From NCBI GenBank assembly GCA_047495785.1, contig JBLDXI010000007.1, positions 620,001 through 684,000 on the forward strand: a stretch of DNA of 64,000 nucleotides, read 5' to 3'. Under the pieces are notes generated by a model. The model was not told the origin of the DNA. It saw only the letters and a list, made by a program, of their open reading frames with translations, and did no database searches. Shown in pieces: positions 56,395 through 64,000 of the stretch. Source of the DNA: Lepidodermella squamata. Lineage: Eukaryota; Gastrotricha. Position numbers and translations under genes: made by a program. The first letter of the stretch is position 1, and the number at the start of each line of letters is the position of its first letter.

Positions 56395-57011
56395 CACCAA
56401 AGACTTGATCTATAAAACGTCATCTTCTGTAACCCGATGAATTTTGTGTGTGATTTTTTTTCTGTTTTTTTTCTACAGGTCAACTACTGGTTGCGTTTCA
56501 TCACCAATGTCTAGCGCGTAATTATTGTACCTTCACTAATAATCGATTGCTTATTCACATATTATTATATTATTATTATTATATTACCTGCTCGGAGACT
56601 GCATGGTTTTTACTTACGCTTTTTACCTATATAATATGATATTATACTCTCACTTTTGCTGTAACATTGTTGGCCTTTGTTTTGTTCACGCATCAGTCCA
56701 AAAATAATGAGGAAGTGGCAATTTGAGAAAAAAAACACGAATAATCATGCTGCTTTCATAAATCTCGACACAATTTTAAGTTACTTTCGTCGTCGTCGTT
56801 CATGTTCCGCGAGTATTTAAGGTGGAGCGATGATATGATTTGTTATTTGTTTGCTTCAAATTGCTTTCATGCGCAACCTACATGATATTAGCATGTGTAC
56901 TTAACTCGAACGAATCTGTTTTCGATTTCGAAGGCGATTTCTGAGTTTTATATATATAAACGCTGAAAATAAAAGGTATAAAATGCTACCCGGTTCAAGT
57001 GCTTTATTTCA
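56395..57011. other. 3' UTR of the GoLoco gene and convergent end of the phosphatase gene
   Basis: AT-rich with TATTATTAT runs near 56560-56590; AATAAA at 56968-56973. Confidence 0.5.
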
Positions 57012-59184
57012 TCAAGAAGCGAACATTTGAAGTAATAACACGATGACTAATGACGGGCCTAACATGTAGCTGTTATTTCCAGTGTTACCGGTCATTGCTA
57101 GGGGCACGCCTTGTTGAGTTTTCGGGCAAATCGCGGCCATTCGATCGGATAAATCCCCAGGTGGGCCGCGGATTCCTGCGGCACAAGCCATGGCCCAGGC
57201 AATGTATGACTGCTCGAAAGTTCCAGATAATAACTCGGAGTGAAGGCCGTTAGAATGAACGGGAACGTCCTCGCCTCCATGGGTTTCGTGTTCCAAGGGA
57301 ACTGAAAAAATAGAAATTTTAAATCGACTCAATCAGATCACTGAATTTACCTTTTGCCTGCTGCTTATAGCCAGTTTCAGTTGCATTAGCTGGAGAAATA
57401 TCAGCTCTGGCGCCTTCGAACGGAGCTTTAGGTCCGACCAGCCTCGCCCCCGGTCCATTTGCATATATAACCGACGTGAACGTTTTGTTGTCTGAAGCCA
57501 AGCCCAAGCTGAGGCCCAAAATGCTGTCACTATGACGTAAGTACCCGCCGAAAGAGAACGTGTGAGAATGATCCGCAGTTAGCACAATCAGTGTTTCACT
57601 CAAATCGACCATAGATAAAACTTTCTCCATGGCCAGGTCGAATTCCAAGCCCTCAGTCAACGCATACCGCGCGATACCTTGATGGTGGCCATGATCTATT
57701 CTTCCACTGATTAATTATTTAAAAAATTATAGATTAAGAAGTTTCGTAACAACCATACCCTTCGACAAATAGGAAATATCCATCTGGATCCAAGCTGAGA
57801 ATTTTGATCGCAGCTTCAGCCATCTCAGCGAGTCTAGGCTGGGATTTAGGCGGCTTGTTATCAATAAACTCCATCATTTCGGGTGAAAATAGACCCAGTA
57901 AATAATCGACATTCTCGGGGTCGACTTTCATCAGTTCTTGAAGGCTGGACACGAATTCGGCGCGTAAGCCTCCTTGAGATCGATCTGCTTTCCATTCCTG
58001 TAGTTGATTCGTAGATTCAAGGAAAAGAGTAGATATCTAAATTACCGAAATAAGGTTCCGGCCATCTGTCCTGAGCCCTTGGCCAGTTTCGTTTGAAATA
58101 AAATGAGACAAACCCCCTCCCATAGCCACCTTAATATGCCTGCCACCGGTAAGGAATTGCTGAGCTATGTCGACACAATTAGGATGAGATTTATGAAAAT
58201 CGAACTGAAAATCAAAACAGAGTTGGAAATCCATCCTCGAAAAATCAACCAGTACTTTTTTGGTGCTGTTATATTCAAAGCGCCGCAAAGGTCCAGGAAG
58301 GTTGGCATACAGAGGAGAAGGCGAGGCATGAGTTATGGTTGTCGTTGTAACAAATCCGGTCGATTTCCCGCTCTGATAGGCCCAGTGGGCAATCGAAGAA
58401 ACTTTGCCCTTGTCCGACTCTTAAATATAGTTAAATTTCGTCTTGATTTGACTTCAATTATTGAACCAATATTATACCGCATTTCAAGTCTGCACTCCCG
58501 TCAGTTCCGACAAAGCCAAAACGAGTCTTGACTCCTGAGAGGTAGGCTGTAGCAGCTCCAGCACTGTCTGAATCATCCGTAAATCAATTGATGAGACTAC
58601 GCTCGACTCCTTACTCATACCTGCTATCACATTGTCAAGCTGATACGTCTGCATTTTTAAATTAGCTTAAGGTGAATTCGATGCAATATAAGGATTGTAT
58701 ACCTTCGAGTAGCCAGAGTAAGGGAAGGAATCCCAAGACAGCTCGGCTTCGTAAAACGCCAAATTTTCAGTGTCCTTCTTGAATTTCCGAAGCGCGGCTA
58801 CACTTGAGACTCCAAAACCGTCGCCCATAAACATGATCTGTCAACAAAAGTATAAAACAGGCATAGATAAATCAAGTACTCGATTACAATATTTTTAGCA
58901 GGCCGGCCATTTTTGTAGTTTCCAAGATTAGCCAGGTGCTTTATGCGTTTTTCCAGGGCTTCGACACCTTTCTGTTGCCAATATTTAGCATTGAGAAATT
59001 CTCCAAGCTCAGGGTCAAATTCCGGCATGAAATTGAACCCTTTACCCGGTCCTTCTATAGAAGAGAAAGCCAAAAGGAAATTATGGGCAAAAAGGAAGAA
59101 CAAACTGTTTCCGAGTGGTTCCACGTGAACTGTTACAATCAGCTGGGAAAATAAAATGGCAAAAAATAAGATGTTAGGTTTCAT
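57012..59184 (-). CDS. Alkaline phosphatase, secreted and GPI-anchored
   Basis: Ten exons: 59184-59106, 59054-58888, 58837-58703, 58648-58621, 58567-58478, 58419-58256, 58204-58046, 57997-57759, 57706-57351 and 57301-57012; 568 aa, introns 48-58 nt. A signal peptide opens at M-K-P-N-I-L-F-F. The metal-binding M-G-D-G, the phosphorylated Ser in D-S-A-G-A-A-T-A-Y (about residue 138), V-E-G-G-R-I-D-H-G-H-H, T-A-D-H-S-H and the final metal-ligand H in E-T-H-G-G-E-D-V are all present. The C-terminus ends in a hydrophobic tail fitting GPI attachment. The enzyme hydrolyses phosphomonoesters at the cell surface with two Zn and one Mg. Two introns (51 nt each) are in frame and stop-free. Confidence 0.95.
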
Positions 59185-59593
59185 TTGGGAAAGGTAAATT
59201 TCTAATATGAGGAATCTTTCCAAGCTCCACCAAGCCTTGTAGGAAGACACTGCCACCTGCTGCGCCTCAGGGCGTCCAGATGCTATCTTCAATCCTTCAT
59301 TTTTGACGCCATTCCAGCCTCTCTTTTACGGATAAATTAATGAAAGGTTAGGCTTGCTTCCTTTTCGCGCTCAATAATGTGCCTTATACACGGCTCCCAT
59401 TTCACTTCCCTTCATTCAAGTGCACTGAGAGAGGTGTTTTTCACGCTACTCAGTAGCCCATTTGACGCCATTAGTGCAAAAATCAACACCGTCCTTTTCC
59501 TTCCTTTTGCCAACCGTATAAAATTAGGCTTTCACTTTATTTTGTACGATAATAAATGTGTAATAATGAGTTAAATGGTGAGCGCTGCGTAAA
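59185..59593. other. Upstream region of the alkaline phosphatase gene
   Basis: CATATTAG, acceptor-like, lies about 26 nt before the ATG on the minus strand. Nothing else recognised. Confidence 0.4.
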
Positions 59594-60388
59594 CCTGAGT
59601 GAGTGTAGCACAATTAGGAGAAGCGCAACAAGCGCTAAAAAGTCAGCACCTGTGCGAGTGTAGCACCACCCGGTGTTATGTAGCAAATCTGAAGTACCGT
59701 AACAAAAACAATCTGAGTGAACGTAGCAAGTCGAAAAAGTTTTAATTACACAATATTTAAAATATTAATTTAAATTATTCAAACAAAATTGAATTGTGAA
59801 GCGTACGGTTTGATGGTATAGCGAAATCATTAGATTAAGATTGTAACTTCTTTAATACGCCAGAACGTCACCTCCGACATGTTTCGGCTTTATTAGGCCA
59901 TCTTCAGGGTCTAACAACAAATTTGTATTCTCAATATACTGTTCCAATGCAAGCGTTAAGGCAAGTATTACCTGCTTTCGTCACTAATCATGATTAGGTC
60001 GTCACTAATCATGGCCTAATAAAGCCGAAACATGTCGGAGGTGACGTTCTGGCGTATTAAAGAAGTTACAATGGACCGCACGTGAATTGACCGCAAATTT
60101 CATAAAAATGGGATTTTGGTGAAAATTGCGGTCCAATATACGTTTTTTAGCTGCGGTCCACAGTGAAGACTGGTTTCCATGATAATCATCGCCAAAAATT
60201 TTATCTCAAAATAAGCGACCGGTGGACAGGTGAAAAATATGAATATTATGCATTAACCTTGGACCGCGCGAAAGTGGTCCGCTAACTTCACGCGCATTTT
60301 ATTTAGGTATTTTTATATACTCTTGCTTTTTATTTCTGCTACGTTCACTCTACAGCGCAACTCACTTTTCTGCTACGCTCGCTCAGCC
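59594..60388. mobile_element. Foldback element with a perfect 61-bp inner inverted repeat
   Basis: 59841-59901 and 60011-60071 are perfect inverted copies separated by 109 nt. Outside them, GAGTG-xx-x-GTAGCA units (near 59594, 59653, 59712) are mirrored by TGCTACG-x-TC-x-CTCA units (near 60337 and 60369). A further set of inverted GCGGTCCA/TGGACCGC copies lies at 60072-60285. No coding frame. The arm reads CCTAATAAAGCCGAAACATG, a string common in invertebrate mobile elements as far as I recall. Confidence 0.75.
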
Positions 60389-60599
60389 ACCATTTTGTAA
60401 TAGATAAGAAACTTTCGTAAAAACTTCGCAAAATGATAAGAAACATTTTTACCTCTAAACATATTTCACTTCCGACCCATAGTTCAAGTTAAAATCATTA
60501 CCAGTTATCAAAAGGTTTCAAGTGTTTTATTTACAGAGGGGGCCTTTACAAGATGAAAACCTCGAAGAGCTCAAGGCAACAAAACAAAGAAAATATATG

Positions 60600-61821
60600 T
60601 TATTTCAAAAGATCCATTAATTTTTCTCGTGGTGGTAATTTGATTAGGTTGTGCCGAATAACTAGCCCGATTGCCGGAGTAGCAGGAACAAGAAAATATT
60701 CTTCATTCTGAAACACCTCGCGCAAGACCTTATCCGGATCCGGGCGCTTCACATTTTCTGGCAGGGACCCAGACGCTACTTTCAACGTGCTTTCATCCAG
60801 CAGCTTCAGAATTTCCCTTGTCTGAGGATACATTCGCTTGGCATTGTCCACGGTCTTGATTGCCTTTTTAATCTCACCCTCAAACGCCTTCCAAACGATA
60901 TCTTGTAGCGTCTTCTTCCCAGTCTCTGTCAATTTGCCATCGTTTTTCCTTAAAGACGCATTACCAAGCGTCATCGGTTGAAAATCTTCAGAGATTTCCA
61001 AGTATTTGCGTGGAAAACCTCCCAGCACTGACCATGCTGCTGTTTTCAATTCCACCGCCTCTAGGTCGGCGCGCAAATTTTGCAGTTCAGGAATTTTCCA
61101 CAGTTCATCTTCTTTCAGTGGCTCAATATCCAGCACATACTCTCGTCCAGTTTGCAAGAGTCCTGGGTCGAGTGCGTTGGGAGAGCCGTCGATAAGGACA
61201 TGAAATCCATAGGTCTGTGTCAGAGCTCGAATTGCACCAGTTAACTCAGCATAATCACCCTTTCCTCCTAGTCGCCTTTCGCTAGCACGAATCACAAGTA
61301 ATGGGGACATTCGGTAAGCAGTGAAGAGCTTGAAGAAGAACAAGACACGCCGAGCACTCGCTTCTGTTTTGACAAATGACGAGTCATCTTTTGAAACTGC
61401 AGACAAAGCTTTATTGACGACGCTGTCCTGCGCGATACCCGGTGGAATCTAGAAATAGGAATCAATAATAGTTAAGAATAGTACAAGTCACATTGTTTCG
61501 AATTGGACTTACTTCGCACTCTGCGACGCCGTATCTTCCGGAAGTAAATGTGTCGACCAAGCATGATTTTCCAACTAGTTTTGGACCAGTGATTACAATA
61601 TAGCGTTGATCCATCCACTTCAGATTTCGAAGAATTTGAAGTTCTGTTTCTCTAACGGATACAGGAGACTGCTGCCGAAATCTTGAACCGAAAATTAGCT
61701 TGACTGCACGGTAAGCACCAGCGCGCCTGGCGACGAGAATACCCAAGCCTGCGCCTCCGATCCCAATGGTTTTAATGTCTACATAGAGCTTAACGAGCTC
61801 AACAATATCCTGGAAGACCAT
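60600..61821 (-). CDS. P-loop NTPase of unknown function
   Basis: Exons 61821-61513 and 61448-60600 (64-nt intron); 385 aa. A hydrophobic segment (about residues 18-33, G-I-G-G-A-G-L-G-I-L-V-A) precedes Walker A G-P-K-L-V-G-K-S-C-L (about 80-89). Later V-L-I-D-G-S-P-N, with hydrophobic residues before Asp, resembles Walker B, and A-W-S-V-L-G-G-F-P-R follows as in STAND/AAA-type ATPases. The C-terminus is helical with no known motif. AATAAA is on the minus strand at 60531-60526. Similar domain layouts occur in Crinkler-type and other fungal/protist NTPases, but I cannot assign it. The N-terminal hydrophobic stretch could anchor it in a membrane. Confidence 0.65.
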
Positions 61822-63185
61822 GCTAACAATATAACAATAGTTGTTCTAGATAGCAAAGATAAAGGGGAAATAGATGAGACATCAGTGTCTTAATTAGGTA
61901 AATAAGAAATACTTAGAAGAAAAGCCTTTTTATCAAAATTAAATGCAAGAGCGAACAGGTTCTTATCTCATGTGTGTAATTATAGAATGTTCCTATCATT
62001 CCTGATAACAATCAGAATTGTCTTTTCTTTCCTAACATTTCTACATAAACTACGTGTTAAATCAACTATTGCAACCACAGCAGCAATCCACACATTTTTT
62101 TACAAAAGTTTTATAAATAGAAATGAATGTAGGAAGACGTTCATTAAATATGCATTACAGCTTCAACTAATAAAGGTGCGATCACAAAGGAAAAATTATA
62201 TCACATTTAATTTATATGGATAATATAGATTTTACATCATTGATTAGGTATTAATGTATTTGCTTTACCGAGGAAGAACTCATGGATCAGTTACCAACAA
62301 CACTGTTTGTGGATAGCATTAGAGAAAAAAATATTGGGCATGGCATTTAACAGAGATACTTTGTTCATAACTCATAACATATTGCCTAAACTGCAGGAAC
62401 TATCAGAGAAGGAACTACGCTTAATGGAAAAACTGAAGGTATGGCAATATAGAGATAAGGTAAATATTGGAGGGCAACCTTGGAACAAAATCACCACTAG
62501 TCAGATGATTCATGGTTTGTTTCTACCGAAGAATTCCTGAAACGTCTTCAAGAAGTTTTGAGGATGGTACTAATCGCGAATTTTGCTACATTGGGGGAAC
62601 AACAGGGATACATTAGGGATACTTGAAAGATAAGCATAACAGTTTGATGCAAAAGCTAGAAGCATCCAGCTAAACATTGTAGGCGATGTTTGCAGGGTCG
62701 AAGTCCGTTTATATTTACTGCTCCGATGGTGTGGTGGTGAGGTGGTGAAATTTGTTGTGGTAGTAGTTTTTGCAAATATTTTTCATTCATCTCCATCTAA
62801 TAAATCAGCAAAAAAATAACCGACCTCACGACTGCACCACCATCACCACATAGCAAGCGAAGAAAAAGCGCGACTGTGATTCAGAGAGCGATACCGATTT
62901 ATTGGTGGTCTGCGTTACATAATTATTAGTAACATTGCCTTCAAGACACAGAGATACGAATTAATTAATTTCAGTATAGATGATATTTCTTAATAATAAG
63001 TATTGGTTAGTTATCGTTGGTTGGAGTTTACTATGCAAAACACCACCTAAAATTAAGGAGGGGTATTCTATAATCCACCCTACAAAACTCTACGTCGCTC
63101 AATCGACACCAGAGACATCTGGAGAGCTTTTAATTCGTAAGTATTAAGGACATAAATCCTGCATAAAAATGCTGTAAGTAGATGA
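61822..63185. other. Intergenic DNA
   Basis: A short plus-strand open frame at 62307-62540 (77 aa, Leu/Lys-rich) has no recognised homology or splice context. Complementary GGTGGTG and CACCACC-rich stretches occur near 62730-62860. Confidence 0.35.
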
Positions 63186-63590
63186 TTTCCTTATGAGTAA
63201 AATGGATTGGTTCTTTTCTGTTCTTTAAACTGAACCCCGGACAAAATTGTACACACATGAAAGGTCATCAACAATTGCACCCTAGGCACCCCCTCCACGG
63301 ATTTGAGATTTCCGCTACTGTGTTGAAGTCGATCAAGCTGGGTCTTGCAGCCTTGATCGATGACGGCGTCGCAGTAGTTGAACTTCGACCCAATAATTCC
63401 GTCGTACATCATTGTTCGAGTCTTCAGATCGGTGTGCCAAGCCGCTTCACGTAGTGCGTAGGCGTAGGTACCAGTTCTTGCGGATCAGATGATCGACGTG
63501 CTTTTCCTTGGCGAGCTTTGAGTCCAGATAGACTCCCAGGATCTTCACGTGGTCAAGTGGCGGCAGATCGACTTCACTGAATCGAATAGT
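63186..63590 (-). pseudogene. Fragment of a second LINE reverse transcriptase (thumb region)
   Basis: Minus-strand frames read [18 protein letters not shown] and, after a frameshift, F-N-Y-C-D-A-V-I ... Q-L-D-R-L-Q. These are landmarks after the catalytic core of non-LTR RTs. Its wording differs from the LINE at 28306-30060, so it comes from a different family. Confidence 0.65.
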
Positions 63591-64000
63591 CGAATTATGC
63601 AAGATTTCAGACAGGATGGCAAGTCATTGATGAATAGAAGGAATAAGATTGGGCCCATCGCGCTTCCTTGGGGCACACCGGAAGTAACTGGAGACCACGG
63701 AAAATGCGCATTATTAATAACGACCAAGTAAAAAAAATAGGAAATCCAGTCAAGTAGGCGACCAGAAATGTTGTAGTGTTCTAGGTTCTAGTTTATTGAT
63801 TAGTTTTATGTGAGAGACGGAATCAAAGGCCTTTTTAAGGTCAAAGTAAATGCAGTCAACTGGGATGCCCCTGTCAAGTCTAGACGACCACTCGTTGATA
63901 TTCTCGAGTAGCTGCATTTCGGCACTGCGGCCTGATAGGAACCCAAACTGTTCGGGAGATAGAATACTGTTTTTAGTGAGATGTGATACAATTTCAATCC
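63591..64000 (-). pseudogene. Degenerate second copy of the 28.3-30.1 kb LINE, cut by the window edge
   Basis: Nearly identical to 29150-29564, covering the QFGF, KKAFDSV and SGVPQGS blocks. It has a small deletion near 63720-63725 and other indels, so the frame is broken. It abuts the unrelated LINE fragment at 63186-63590, and the F-A-D-D catalytic part is missing. Confidence 0.85.

Overview
The window is nuclear DNA of a bilaterian animal with a compact genome. About 22 protein genes are packed into 64 kb, most introns are 47-64 nt, and splice sites are GT...(T)TTCAG/TTTTAG. Genes read with confidence include a partial EMC7, a proneural-type bHLH factor, two divergent histone pairs (H2B/H2A and H4/H3), a divergent nuclear receptor, TMEM161, the kinase DSTYK, a CCDC50-like protein, a calmodulin-like protein, TYW3, axonemal dynein intermediate chain DNAI2, SMAD4, SIRT7, MAP2K4, ING4/5, a TPR-GoLoco (GPSM/Pins-like) protein and a GPI-anchored alkaline phosphatase. 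DNAI2 implies motile cilia or flagellated sperm, which argues against a typical nematode. Short introns, many splice-acceptor-like AGs just upstream of start codons, and same-strand gene pairs with tiny spacers suggest spliced-leader trans-splicing with operons. Appendicularian tunicates, chaetognaths and rotifers have such genomes, but I cannot fix the species.

Layout. 1-365: EMC7 end. 2461-3269: bHLH gene with a TATA box. 4824-8796: histone cluster; each gene ends in a perfect histone stem-loop followed by a shared 20-nt element. 9268-14645 (minus): TMEM161 followed by a nuclear receptor whose last intron holds a LINE endonuclease relic. 15098-15290: a foldback element around telomere-like TTAGGG repeats. 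15956-21065 (plus): DSTYK and a CCDC50-like gene. 22601-23798: calmodulin-like gene. 24034-27018 (minus): two related cysteine-rich secreted proteins and TYW3. 27358-28014: non-autonomous TIR element; 28286-30150: LINE reverse transcriptase. 32331-36255 (minus): three tandem paralogues sharing a C-terminal module, two with zinc fingers. 37072-40156 (minus): DNAI2 with a possible small nested gene. 43791-47168: SMAD4. 48257-51409 (minus): SIRT7 and MAP2K4. 52733-56394 (plus): ING4/5 and the TPR-GoLoco gene. 57012-59184 (minus): alkaline phosphatase. 59594-60388: foldback element. 60600-61821 (minus): P-loop NTPase gene. 63190-64000: a LINE chimera running off the edge.

Most genes are unrelated housekeeping or signalling genes. 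Features specific to this lineage are the zinc-finger/C-terminal-module family, the paired secreted cysteine-rich proteins, the altered nuclear receptor DNA-binding domain, the histone 3' element and the repeat elements. Coding coordinates were built by hand from reading frames, splice motifs and known family sequences. All multi-exon models keep frame through every junction. Transcript ends and trans-splice sites are inferred.
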